Of a stretch of 64,000 nt of DNA, positions 1 to 10,290 are shown one piece after another (position 1 is the stretch's first letter; every line of letters begins with the position of its first letter). The position numbers and the translations under genes were made by a program. The DNA lies in the NCBI RefSeq assembly GCF_030253575.1, contig NC_080560.1, positions 43,663,001-43,727,000 on the forward strand, given 5' to 3'. This DNA is from Rhododendron vialii (Eukaryota; Streptophyta; Magnoliopsida; Ericales; Ericaceae). The notes beneath the pieces are model-generated. The model did no database searches and was not told the DNA's origin. It saw nothing but the letters and a program-made list of their open reading frames with translations.

Positions 1-60
1 GTACCTATTGTCATCTATTACTTCTCTAATTCTATTCAATTTTAGGTTAAGAATACGTTG

Positions 61-91
61 CGCCATGCCTTCAGGCACGGGCATCCGCTAG
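61..91 (+). mobile_element. Helitron-like 3' terminus
   Basis: A short hairpin (TGCCT-TC-AGGCA) is followed by CGGGCATCCG and then CTAG before a T. A GC-rich hairpin just before CTRR-T is the signature of a Helitron 3' end. Similar ends occur at 4365-4400, 5741-5774 and 28530-28562. The body lies to the left of the window. A possible Helitron 5' start (TCTATATAATATAGAAGAG) begins at 95, so a second element may abut it. Confidence 0.5.
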
Positions 92-389
92 TTTTCTATA
101 TAATATAGAAGAGCAATTTATATTTTTTACCGTTGGATTGATATATATTTTTTTGTAGGATTGAGATTTACGAATAGTAGGATTACAATAATTATATATA
201 TTTGGAAATAATGAAAGCATCTCTCTCACCCCCAAAACCGACGCCTCTTCCTCCCCTTGGATCACTGTATGCCTCTTCCTGATCTCCATGGATGGAGTCC
301 TAGGGCTAAAATAAAAACATCTCTCTCACAAGTTAATTTGAATCCAGAACTAGGCGCTCTCTCTCTCCCTCCCGCTCACACATTAATAC

Positions 390-391
<2 letters not shown>

Positions 392-421
<30 letters not shown>
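392..421. repeat. (CT)n microsatellite
   Basis: About 15 uninterrupted CT units, preceded by a looser CT-rich tract from 357. Confidence 0.95.
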
Positions 422-424
<3 letters not shown>

Positions 425-1447
425 AGTGTTAGAGACATCGAATCAAGAAGCCTTGACAGTCCGCTCGCTATATAGAAGGGAAAATCTCTGCAACGAAGTG
501 CAGTAAGTTATGAAAATTATTTTCATTTGTTTTATTCCTGTAAGTTATGAATTTATTTATTTTTCATTTGTTTTATTCCTATGTTCAATAATGTGTAGTC
601 TTTCCAATCTAAGTTCATGTTCTTCGTCAATTGATTTTTTTTTTATATATCTGAAGTCCCTTTCTTTTTTTTGCCCCCATCGCAAATGGACCAAAACTAT
701 GCCAAATACGATCTGTCCAAGTACTGATTACGATATCTGTCTTACTTCCTACGGTAGCATGGACGAATTTCTGATTCCGTGAAAGTTAGTAAGAATGTTA
801 AAATTGTGTCCTCATTCCTACTTACATTATCAATATTATGACTATAGGGTGCAAGTTTTTGAAATTCGCAATTCATTTGCATATCCATGAAAGTCAAATC
901 AATTTCTTTTTGGGTTTTTTCTTTGATTTTCATTTGCTTTGTAAAACTGGGAATCCACGCAATTGCCTTTTACATGTTTGATAAAATGCTTCAGTCATAT
1001 GATGATATTGGCTTTTGGTGTCAATGTTTTGTGGTGATCATACAGTACATAGAATATGATTTGGCCACCAATGTAGGAAGCATAGAATATGTTTTTCATT
1101 CCTACTTACCTTTTTTGTTGTTTATTTGGTAAATGGCTACCACTTTGTAACTTATACCAGTTCAAGTAAGCCAAAATCTTCCCAAACAGGAAAGAACATC
1201 CACCAACACATTATTGTCAAGTTCAATTATCAAAGGTAAATTACTAAACTGGGTTAGCATTATTGGAATACCAGCCCAGGGTTTTTATCTTGGATTTGGA
1301 TTTTGTTGTCATTCGACTAGAGCAACTTATTTTTTAAAACTTAGAGCTTCAAAAGCTTGGATTTGGCTATGGGTAATGAGTTGGGGGAAACAAATCCATT
1401 AAGTGATTTGTTTCGGACATTGTGCAAAAACCGTAGTGAGCTTAAGT

Positions 1448-1565
1448 GTGGTGAGGGATTAGATTAAAAGTTCCACCTATGGTTGATGCTTGATTTTTTT
1501 TCACGAATAGTGCTATGAATTTTGTGCTATTAGAGTGGTGGTGAGGGATTAGATTAAAAGTTCCA
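1448..1565 (+). repeat. 28-bp direct repeat, two copies
   Basis: The 28 bases at 1448-1475 recur unchanged at 1538-1565, 90 bases on. Origin unknown; possibly a local slippage or repair duplication. Confidence 0.8.
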
Positions 1566-3456
1566 TATCAGTGATTTTTTGAAATTTTATTTTTTTATAA
1601 TTCTCTTTTCCGGTACTATTCTTTTACGGTGTGGTGATCTATCGAGTCCTTCACTCCTTTAGTTTTGATGATGTTATGAATTTTTTGGATTGGAAAAAAC
1701 ATTCATGGAGAACAAAAGCATTAATACATTCTATACTATACTTAATTAATCAGAAAGTCTTTGCTCAAATGTTAAGGTTGAGACATATCCTCTTTCATGC
1801 TCCCTTCCCCCGTGTTGTTCAATTGTTGGTATTGTGAGTTGGGATTTTGAGCGTTAGGGAAACCATAATTGGTACGGTTTAGGACCAAAACTGGAAACGA
1901 GTGGTATGGCAGTGGGTGTAGCTCTATTGAAGTCCATTAGCTCTATTAGATCAGGCAATTGGATTTTCTGTCACTGTACGTTGGAATTGTATTTAGTTTG
2001 TTTTAGTTGGTTGAGCAATTTGAGAGCGAAAATAATATTACAACAATAGGTCGGTGGCAGCCATTGTATAACTTTTGTTGATGTTTATTCTAAGTCATGG
2101 TTCTCATTCGTGGGCTTCATGGGGTTGAATCACTAATGTGAAAACTAATGTGATTGAGTTCCTTTTCAACCTAACATCAAATGTGTTTAATGTGGCTGCA
2201 CTCTTTGGGTTTTTTAAATCCTATCGGCTTTGTCTTTTCATACCAAATTACTGGCCGGATATTATGTTGCAAGTCCAATCATCCAAAAAATGGACAATTT
2301 TCTTCCGGTTGTTCTTCAAAACCCATAGAAAAGTGGTCATGAGGGGCTATTTATTGATTATTGCTTTGTTGTTGGATATTGAATTAGGAGCATATCACAT
2401 ACTGCAAATATTTATTAGCCACATTGTAACTTTTGTTTTTTTTAGGTAAAGGATACTGTTCTTATAAGTGTTGCAAATATTCGCTTGACCCTACTCCTCG
2501 CTCGAGCATGACGGAGTCAACATTGCCGTTAAGGACTCCAAATAGCAATTAGCAACTTTCAATTCCTTGAAGCAAATTTTTCTTTTTTAGAAGGTAAAAG
2601 CCCAACCCAAACATATCGACAGAGAAGTGCCTTTTATTTAGCCAAATGACTGGTTCATTTGGCTTGCTTAGTATCACGTTTTTTACTAATTGATTTATTA
2701 TAGTACCTTTGGTACAGAGAAATGCTCTTTAAGTTTGCTTTCATGTGATTTTTAATACAAAAGGCACCTTTGATAAATTTCTCATACTAAGCGTGTTTTG
2801 CAGAACTTAGTGATGTCGTGCAAAAAAGGGAAGGGAGGCTGAATTAATGAATATGGTTTTTTTCTCTGTGTGGTAATTCCAATATGCTACTTTCTTTCTT
2901 TCATTTTTTGTAATAAACAGAAGTGAGAGGGTAAAGGATGTGGAAAGGTCAAGGGGCGGAATGGATGTGTATCCCAGTTTTAACCAATCAAATAGGTAAT
3001 TCAAGTAGACTAACAATATCCACCAGTTTGATTGTAAATTTTTTTTGGAGGGTGGTTTAAAAGTATATGGAATCTTCTCCACTATCTGTGCTAATTATGA
3101 AACTCTTTCTTTTGTGGGCATAAAAAAGTTTTCGTTAAAATCGTGAAAAAAGGTAGTTAGACAAGGTACTGAAAAGAGCAGGCGAAACATCTAAAGTCGG
3201 ATTGTGATTGGAACGAAGCCTTTCAAATCCCAATTAGAAATTAGACAATTCATCTTTACAGGATTTGTTTATGCCTTAAAAATGTGTGAAAGGACGCCGA
3301 ATATTTAGAGTATAATGAATGAAAGCATTAGACAACTATGATTAGCTTTTGGTGGTATGATACTGTTTAGTACTTTTTTGTTTTGAATTTGATTGGCCTT
3401 CATATTTTATACATTTAGTTGGAATATAATGATAGATTGTTTTGCTAGCTGTGTTT

Positions 3457-3514
3457 TCTTGGCTCAAAATTTGTTTGGCTTGGCTTCTTGGCTCAAAATT
3501 TGTTTGGCTTGGCT
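3457..3514 (+). repeat. 29-bp tandem duplication
   Basis: Two head-to-tail copies of a 29-base unit starting TCTTGGCTCAAAATTTG. Too short to be informative on function. Confidence 0.85.
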
Positions 3515-4364
3515 TAATCGATTGTATGTGAGACAAATATATGAAGTGACAAGTTGTGGATCGATAGAGTGTAAACTCATTGGTTGAAACTAATACTACG
3601 GGAAACATAAATTTTTGTCTCACTATATTCATTACCAACATGATTTATATTCCAGTTTTTTTTTTTGGGTATTCCAATTCCAATTGAAAATTGTGTCCTT
3701 TTGCTTTTTTATGTTGCATTGAAATGGTATGCGCTGGGACAAATAAAATATTTGTTTTGATGATATTCTTAGTTTTTTTTAATTTGCTTTTTATTAGGTT
3801 TATATATGAAGCAGGGGTTGGTGTTGCATATGGAAGAAATTGCATGGGAGAGCTAGGGAAAATATGGCAATGGAGGTGGACGGGTGCATAAGGCTCACAT
3901 GCAATATTGCTAGACATGAGATCCTCTAGTACTGTTGCTAAAGGGATGTGAGAATAGAGGATTTGATTATGATAAGAAGTGGATAGGGATACGAATGAAT
4001 TGAAGTGGGTTAGAATGGGTGAGATTCCGAAGGAAAATTTAGATGTAGTCATGACAAATTATGGTGTTTTTATAGGTTAGAGAACAAAGATGGGTCTGGT
4101 TTTGTAATTGCTATTGTATATGATTTGTTGGACATGCAATCACGCTACGTTTAGACCAAGATGACATCATTTGTAGTTTATTTTGTTTCAAGTGTGACCG
4201 ACTCTCGATGGAGCTGTTTCTAGATTACTCAATGTGGTCCGAACTAATTAGCTAGAAATCGGTTCGTGTTAGGATCAATTTATGTGGGTGGGTGTCCATA
4301 GGCACAGACAACCCACATCTTGCTAAAGAGTAAAGACGCTCAAAGCCAATAATAATGCCGCATT

Positions 4365-4395
4365 CTTTGAGCCGTGCCTTCAAATACGGGCATGC

Positions 4396-4400
<5 letters not shown>
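4365..4400 (+). mobile_element. Degenerate Helitron-like 3' terminus
   Basis: Resembles the 61-91 terminus (GTGCCTTCAAATACGGGCA, then CTAG at 4397-4400 before T) but its hairpin is mutated. A TG microsatellite starts exactly at the following T. Confidence 0.4.

Positions 4401-4431
<31 letters not shown>
4401..4431. repeat. (TG)n microsatellite
   Basis: About 15 perfect TG units directly after the Helitron-like CTAG. Confidence 0.95.
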
Positions 4432-4434
<3 letters not shown>

Positions 4435-4454
4435 CATTGAAGCCAATGATTGAG

Positions 4455-5098
4455 ATTAGAAGTTCACAAAGAATTACTATTGGCCTCAAAGAATTACTCG
4501 ACCGCGATGCATTACTCCTGGCCGCAAAGAATTACATTTAAGCGCAAAGAATTACTCGTGGCTGCAAGCTCATGGCCGAGAATTACTTTTAGCCACGTCG
4601 AATTGCACTTGGTCGCATCAAAATTGCACTTGGCCGCATTGAATTACTTTTGGCCGCATCGAATTGCGCTTGGCCGCATTGAATTACTCTTGCCGCATCT
4701 ATTTGCACTTGGCCACTACGAATTACATTTGGTCACGAAGAATTACTCCTGGCTGCGAAGAATTACTCTTGGCCACATAGAATTACTCTTGGCCGCTATG
4801 AATTACACTTGGCCACATTGAAGTGCACTTGGCCGCATTGAATTGCTCTTGACCGCATCGAATTGCTCTTGGCCGCTACGAATTGCTCTTGGCCACATTG
4901 AATTACTTTATGGTCTTGCAATTCTTTGCGGCCAAGTGCAATTCGATGCCGCCAATAGTAATTCGTAGCAGCCAGGAGTAATTCGATGCGGCCAAGAGTA
5001 ATTCTTCACGGCCAAGAGTAATATTTTACGGCCATAAGTAATTCTTCGCGCCAAGAGTAATTTTTTGCGACCAATAATAATTCTTCGCGTCAGATTCT
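4455..5098. repeat. Foldback array of a 20-bp minisatellite, orientation flips near 4910
   Basis: From about 4455 to 4910 the plus strand reads as roughly twenty degenerate copies of a unit like GAATTACTCTTGGCCGCATC. From about 4915 to 5098 the same unit continues in the reverse orientation (AATTCGATGCGGCCAAGAGT). The two arms, about 455 and 185 bases, can therefore pair over many units. Because 20 is not a multiple of 3, each arm reads open in its frame as a 20-residue repeat made of three alternating hepta-like phrases (for example NYSWPHR); this is a by-product of repetition, not evidence of a gene. Flanked by the TG tract on the left and AT-rich sequence on the right. I do not recognise the family. 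Confidence 0.9.
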
Positions 5099-5740
5099 TT
5101 TTCTTTTTAACTAGTAGGTAAGCGAACAAAATTGTTGTTCAATACTACTTGAGCTATTGGTTTAGATGATTTGGAGTTTCATGATTTTTCTGGAATTGTA
5201 GATTGTAGGTTTTTTGTTAGAACCTTTTGGGTAGACAGAATTTCAAACTCTACTCCTTCCTTGGTTATATCTAATCTTGGAACTATTTTGCTTTTTCTAT
5301 TTTTCTAGATCAGTTATGAAAACAATTGCGATAGGGGTGTCACTTTTGAGTGAGTGGACGTTCAAAAAATTGAATTCGAGTTGGAATCCGGTATAATTCT
5401 ACATTCTTAATATCTCTGATGTTATCCCTGAATACAACTAACGGAATTAAATAGATTTGGTAACATTTGTTGTGTTAGACTATTTTATGAACTTGGTTAG
5501 ATGGATCATGTTTTAAGCTTATTTTTAAAATAAAAATTTCCGAGAAGTAGATTTTGTTGGGAGAAGAAATTTTTTTCTAATTCTCAATTATTTGTAATGC
5601 TCTTCTCTCATGAGGTGAAACCATACGCATATTCGAAACTCACCTCATGTGAGATAATGTTAAAAACAACCGTTGTATTCCAAAAAAAAACTTCAGAAAA
5701 ATGGGGTTTGATACTTCATTCAGACTATGTTTAGAAAACA
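5099..5740. other. AT-rich sequence without a gene
   Basis: No coding potential or repeat structure that I can support. Confidence 0.5.
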
Positions 5741-5774
5741 TCGCGCCGAGCCTAAAGGCACGGACAATTACTAG
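5741..5774 (+). mobile_element. Helitron-like 3' terminus
   Basis: A perfect small hairpin (GCCT-AA-AGGC at 5750-5759) is followed by ACGGACAATTA and CTAG at 5771-5774 before T. This matches the Helitron 3' pattern seen elsewhere in the window. The element's 5' end was not identified; the foldback array could lie inside it. Confidence 0.5.
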
Positions 5775-5784
5775 TCCAAGTACA

Positions 5785-6160
5785 AATTTTGATACATCTA
5801 TCGATGTACAATCAAGCTAATATTTTGAATGAATGTATTACGATGCGGGCCATACAAGATGAATGATTTAGATCTCCAATAAATGTGCGGTGCGGCCCAC
5901 AACAATGGTGGTGCCGTGGTGGAAAACCCATTGTTTTTACCGCTGGTGAAAGTAATTTAATCTCCAATTATAATGGAAAGGCAAGGCATTTGAAAATCTT
6001 GGCAAATAGCAATAATCGTTAAGGGATTGCGTTTGTAAATCTTGGCAAATGGAAATAATCCTTTGATTAATAGCAAGAATCGTTTGAAAATCTTTGGCAA
6101 ATGGAAAGGCAAGCCATTTGACCATACATGACTCTTTTGCACAACAGTTTTGACATTATC
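5785..6160 (+). repeat. Dispersed repeat, copy A (copy B at 12275-12731)
   Basis: Shares long blocks with 12275-12731, including the text around GATACATCTATCGATGTAC and the phrase GGCATTTGAAAATCTTGGC. Inside copy A, short inverted units of the phrase GGCAAATGGAAAGGCAAGCC recur, suggesting a non-autonomous transposon remnant. No protein coded. Confidence 0.7.
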
Positions 6161-6284
6161 AATTTTCTCTCTCTCTTTTTGGCAATTTGATTAATTTAGA
6201 TAAGGGTCACGTGTATTACAATTACTAATAAACAGGACTCACAAAGTTACCAGCTCAAGGTGATTGTTGGTCATGATCTAAAAA

Positions 6285-6510
6285 CTTCCTCGGTCCCAAA
6301 TTTAATAGTCCCTTGTTTTATTCTAACCGGATAAAAAACTAGCTAGTTATATCTTTAAATTGATAATAAATTCTATATCCAATATCTCTATAAATTTTAT
6401 AATACAATGTTTTCAAAATCATGTAAAATATTATAAATTACAAAATATAATCAATTAAAAAGTGGCACAAACTTTCAAAAAGAACAATTAAAAAATTGAG
6501 ACTGAGGGAG
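6285..6510. mobile_element. Stowaway-like MITE
   Basis: The left end CTTCCTCGGTCCCAAATTT and the right end GAGACTGAGGGAG are inverted relatives of the CTCCCTCCGTCCC start typical of Stowaway elements, and TA follows the right end. About 226 bp, AT-rich, no coding sequence. Confidence 0.5.
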
Positions 6511-7246
6511 TATATAAATACTGAATGGAAGACATGGCTCTGATACCAAGTTTACAGACACGAAGTGGGTACAAACACAAAGTAGGTTAGGATCAAAGAG
6601 AGAAAATACAAGACACATCACAGAAAATTTGCAGCCTTCTCGAGACAAGCTAGGTTGGGGCCTAAAGCCCTTGCTTCACTGGCCCCTGAATTTTACCTAT
6701 TCACAATTAGAGCTTTATATTTGTATTTTTTTCAGCCATGTATTAGTATAAAAATATTGTCCTATAATGTGTCCCCCAACATGTCATGTACTCCCATTTC
6801 CTAAAATTTATGTGTCGGAGAATCATGAAGCGCGTCCGAGTCATATCGCGTCAGTGCTATAGATATAGCATACATCACATTTGGTTCCACAAAATCACAG
6901 AATCATGATTTATTAATTCATTAATCCATATAACCAATGACTCGAGTCATGAGAACACGATTCATGTAATTTTTTCATACGTGATCTACATATAGTCCAT
7001 ATAACCAATGACTCGAGTCATATATCGAACCTTGGTGTAATCTATACTCGTAATGTGTTTATCACATGTAAGATTTCCAATTTGATACTAGCAGTATTTT
7101 GGTAGAACTAATAAGCTGTAAAACAGAGTGCCAAGATATATACTAAAATATGGCCAAGAGATCACAATAAATTAAATAACAATCTTTATATTCTTGGTAT
7201 CAACTGTAACATGAGTCGCACATGAATATATGCTCAGAATCAGTAG
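6511..7246. other. Intergenic, no gene seen
   Basis: AT-rich sequence with a short direct repeat around 6930-7020 (CCATATAACCAATGACTCGA appears twice). Nothing else supportable. Confidence 0.5.
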
Positions 7247-7353
7247 CGTATTATCAATTTCTGTGTTGGGTCAATGGGTCCTCCGGACCTCCGCTAGGGG
7301 ACTACGGGTTGGTCTTGGTATCTTGGGCGTGATACCAAGTTACCAAAAAAAAA
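7247..7353 (+). mobile_element. SINE-like 3' fragment
   Basis: The segment from ATCAATTTCTGTGTTGGGTC to a short A run at 7345-7353 recurs downstream of the other PMEI copies (about 9465-9572, 12809-12935, 15902-16014). It resembles the 3' half of the tRNA-type SINE at 9151-9372. Confidence 0.45.
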
Positions 7354-7506
7354 GTGTACAAATAAGCAATCAGTCCCATGAAAAATAAAATGGAACATAA
7401 TATTAATTTAAGAAGTTACTTTTATTGACCTCAATAAGAATTGAATGAGATTTTATTTCTTCAAAGTCATAAACGCGTTACCGCACGACAAAATTAACCA
7501 CTCTCT

Positions 7507-8082
7507 CTATCCAGACTTCAAACTAGCCCCAATAACCAAAACAATATCGCAAAGGTCTTTAAACTTCTTATTTGCTTCCTTAAGCTTTGATGGCTCTTTT
7601 GGTGGTACTTCATCAAAACCATCTTCACAAGTAACTGGTCCATCAAAAGCAGCCGAGGCTTTAATCCGAAAAGTCGAGATATCGAAAGGGCTCAAAACCT
7701 TCTTGTTCAATATCTGCCCGGCTCCGTTAAGATCATCAATGGCACCTCCATAAAGTTCGGCACAAACGTCGTATCGCCTTTTTAATGAACTGTTACTAGC
7801 TTCCTTCATAAACAAGGCGATGAGGTTCAACGTCTGTTTAGCATCTTCACGTGCTATGTCGATTGAGATTTTGCCAAGGCCTCTTAGGTCTGCACGAGCA
7901 GAACGAGGGTCAGATTCTAAAACTTGTAGACATAGTGAGGAATTTTGAGCTTGGGAGCAAATTTGATTGATTAGAGTAGTTGTTGGTTTCCTGTTTGGCC
8001 TTGCATCGGAGAGGCTAATGAAAAGAAACCATGGCACAAGAGAGACCAACAAGGAGGAGTAGATTTTGAAGGAATAGACCAT
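7507..8082 (-). CDS. PMEI: Pectin methylesterase inhibitor, copy 1
   Basis: Intronless 191-residue protein. Members of this family bind plant pectin methylesterases one to one in the cell wall and block pectin de-esterification; related proteins inhibit invertase. Residues 1 to about 27 form a hydrophobic signal peptide ending SLSDA. The mature part has the family's cysteine pattern: C42 and C51 with eight residues between, C107, C152 in TCEDGF, and C178 in LCDIVLVI. The kiwifruit inhibitor, as I know it, has the same five cysteines, the first four disulfide-bonded, and the phrases ESDPRSA, ASAAFDG and LCDIVLVI. ATG at 8080-8082 gives a complete signal peptide. A TATA box lies about 80 bases upstream. 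First of four tandem copies, all minus strand; closest to copy 3 in sequence and 3' flank. An invertase inhibitor role is possible but less likely. Confidence 0.92.
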   Translation of the reverse strand: MVYSFKIYSSLLVSLVPWFLFISLSDARPNRKPTTTLINQICSQAQNSSLCLQVLESDPRSARADLRGLGKISIDIAREDAKQTLNLIALFMKEASNSSLKRRYDVCAELYGGAIDDLNGAGQILNKKVLSPFDISTFRIKASAAFDGPVTCEDGFDEVPPKEPSKLKEANKKFKDLCDIVLVIGASLKSG

Positions 8083-8160
8083 TTCTATATTGGTTTACAA
8101 TTCAAAATCTGCTTTGTTTTTCTTGCTTTTGCACTTCAAAACTTTTGTATTACAAGGGGA

Positions 8161-8170
8161 CTTATATAGT
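8161..8170 (-). promoter_or_regulatory. TATA box of PMEI copy 1
   Basis: Reads ACTATATAAG on the minus strand, about 80 bases before the ATG. The same motif at the same distance is present before copy 3 and absent before copies 2 and 4. Confidence 0.7.
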
Positions 8171-8196
8171 TCTCCAGAGAGGCAAGGTAATTTTAA

Positions 8197-8577
8197 GGCT
8201 CCTTTTGTTTCGATGTAAAATGTTTTTCATGTAAAATGTTTTTTCAGAAAATAAACTTTAAACTTTTATTTTTCGGTGTTTGGTTGGTACATGAAAAATA
8301 TTTTCAGAAATCAACAAAATAGTGTAGAGAGAGAGAGAGTTATGAGAATAAGAGAATTGAACGTGGGTCAGAACTGATAATCGAGGAAACTAAGCAGTGA
8401 GAATTGCAGTAGAATGTAGCAGGTTCATTTCAGAAAATAACTTACTGAAGATTTAAGAATAAGTCATTTTCATCCAATTAGTGAAAAATATTTTACATGT
8501 AAAATATTTTTCTTATTTTTTATACAACCAAATACTGGAAAATAAATAAAATATTTTACCTCGAAACAAACGGAGAC
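8197..8577. mobile_element. MITE in the PMEI copy 1 promoter
   Basis: Left end GGCTCCTTTTGTTTCGATG and the inverted right end GTCTCCGTTTGTTTCGAGG form terminal inverted repeats that continue into a GTAAAAT(G/A)TTTT block. About 381 bp, non-coding, with an AT-rich body. Superfamily not decided because no clean target duplication is visible. Confidence 0.65.
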
Positions 8578-9069
8578 ACAAAATGTTAGTCAACTCCAAG
8601 AAATTTTAATTAATTTCAACTTACCAAATATTGCCAAGATATTCAAATGCAGTGCCTTCACATAATCCAACTCAAGTACGACTATAATCTCAATTTAATT
8701 ATCTGTGATTCTCCACAAAATTTCTTCATTTTACTATTAATGTAGGTCAGAGAATGTATTGGACGCATTTAAGTATGTTTACAGTTGAAGTTACAAAGAA
8801 GAATACTATTTTAATGACAAAAAAACATATGAGAAAATCTTTTCAACGGCGGAGCCGTGAATAGTTGTTGACGGAGCCAATTGCGACCATCCAAAAGTAT
8901 TTTGGACGGACCGGATGTTAATGAAACTTTTCCGGGGAGGAGCTAAACTTTTTTTCGGAAAAATTTCATTAAAATCCAAATCATCCAGAACACCTTTGAA
9001 CGGTCGCGATTGCTTACTACTGTAAACAATTTGTTCACGGCTGAGCCGTGAATAAGTTTCACTCTAAAC
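8578..9069. other. PMEI upstream region with a degenerate inverted-repeat element
   Basis: Around 8845-9055 a GC-richer tract starts with GGCGGAGCCGTGAATAG and ends with CGGCTGAGCCGTGAATA, a weak inverted-repeat element. At 8766-8815 lies the sequence CATTTAAGTATGTTTACAG, which in copies 2 and 4 sits directly against the gene (see findings). Confidence 0.45.
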
Positions 9070-9150
9070 ATATAGTGGGATTATATGAAGTGAACTCCCC
9101 CAAATTATATGAAGTGTATGACGTACACTAACATGGTGCAACAAGAACCA

Positions 9151-9372
9151 CGGGAATTGGCGCAATGGTAGTCACCTGTTAATCGGGGGTTCCAGGAAAT
9201 CTTTGTTCTCGGGTTTGATTCTCACTAATGCGTTATCAATTAATTCTGTGATGAGTCATTCTACACTACATACACTTTGTCCAAGCTTTCCTGCTGGCGG
9301 ACCGCGGGTTAGTCTTTCGAATTAGTTGGTATATTAGACGAGGTACCAAATTCCCACCACACAAAAAAAAAA
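9151..9372 (+). mobile_element. tRNA-derived SINE (left duplicate)
   Basis: The head has an A-box-like TGGCGCAATGG near 9159 and a B-box-like GGGTTTGATTC near 9211, the spacing of a tRNA-type RNA polymerase III promoter. The tail ends in an A run at 9363-9372. The copy at 15584-15808 has a better B box (GGGTTCGACTC). Family name unknown. Confidence 0.65.
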
Positions 9373-9608
9373 GTGTACAATAAGCATTCCGTGGATGAAA
9401 TTCACATGAAAATGGAACATAAGACATAAGAAGCTACTTGTGGAAGTGTGTGTACCACAGTAGGGTGTTATCAATTTCTGTGTTGGGTCAATTGAGTCCT
9501 CCGATAGGGGACGGCGCGTTGGTCTTTCAGATTATTTATGGTTTCTTGAGCGTGATACCCAGTTACCAAAAAAACAGTGTACAAATTAATAAGCATTCAG
9601 TGGATGAA

Positions 9609-10184
9609 TGGCGCAGCGAAATTCATGAGAGACTAGTTAGCGTACTAATTCAAACAAGATAAACAACTTATAGCAACGAGCAAACATTGCGCACAGAGAA
9701 GAAAGAGAGAAACTCTGAAATAATATTGATAAAAATTGCATAAACTCTAGGTTACAAATTCTTATATAGGCTGAAACCCTAGAAACACTAAAAATAAACT
9801 TGGAAAAATAAAAAGTCCCAGGATTTGGGGCTTTTCCTAAAATTGAAAACGGGAAAGAAAAACAAGACTTTCTCAAAAAGAATCAACTAAAAAGGAATTA
9901 CGGTCTAAGATTTATTAACGAAACAAAACTTTCCTGAAATGGCAAAATAACACAATTGAATGCCTGAACAAAGGTATTAGGCCGAAAACACCGGGGCTCA
10001 CAAACTTAGGGTGGTGAGGCTTGACCGGAGCGCGAAAATAAGTTAGCCCACCAAGTTTGGGCCTATTCCGAGCTCGTCCGAATTAGACCAAATTGGGTAA
10101 TCTGAAATTAAACACCGTTTGGGTTTTCGAGGTTTGGCACGGTCCAGCTGATCAAAGAATTGGGTCTCCACGTGTTCTACATCA
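9609..10184 (-). mobile_element. Solo LTR, 576 bp, with ATGAA target duplication
   Basis: The insert starts TGGCGCAGCG and ends CTACATCA, so it has TG...CA ends, and is flanked by ATGAA on both sides (9604-9608 and 10185-10189). The duplicated block has the empty site with a single ATGAA near 16033-16045, which fixes both borders. On the minus strand it begins TGATGTAGAACACGTGG and carries a TATATAAG box near 9760, so the LTR points left. No internal domain remains, as expected after LTR-LTR recombination. Confidence 0.8.
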
Positions 10185-10290
10185 ATGAAATTCACATGAA
10201 AAATAAAATGGAACATAATATTTAAAATGTTACTTTTATTGATCTCAATGTCATATAGGCGTTACCACATGACAAAATTAACCACTCTCT

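Larger units (their letters stand above)
95..4364. other. Gene-free AT-rich stretch
   Basis: No open frame here resembles a known protein and none joins into a plausible spliced gene. The stretch starts with a Helitron-like 5' motif and ends at a Helitron-like 3' motif (CTAG at 4397-4400), so it could be the filler of one large non-autonomous Helitron, but no replicase-helicase coding sequence is visible. It contains a CT microsatellite and two short direct repeats listed separately. Confidence 0.4.

Noticed and set aside
2138..2449. 103-codon plus-strand frame
   Set aside because: Hydrophobic, AT-driven composition, no family resemblance, no splice context.
4450..4821. Open frame with a repetitive 20-residue peptide
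   Set aside because: It is the minisatellite read through; a 20-bp unit with few stop-forming words stays open by chance, and no start context or homology supports a gene.
4455..5098. Regular short repeats reminiscent of a CRISPR array
   Set aside because: Units are contiguous and degenerate with no unique spacers, orientation flips, and the genome is a plant.
9151..9225. tRNA gene
   Set aside because: A and B boxes are present but no cloverleaf with an acceptor stem and anticodon arm could be drawn; the A tail and duplicate copies fit a SINE.
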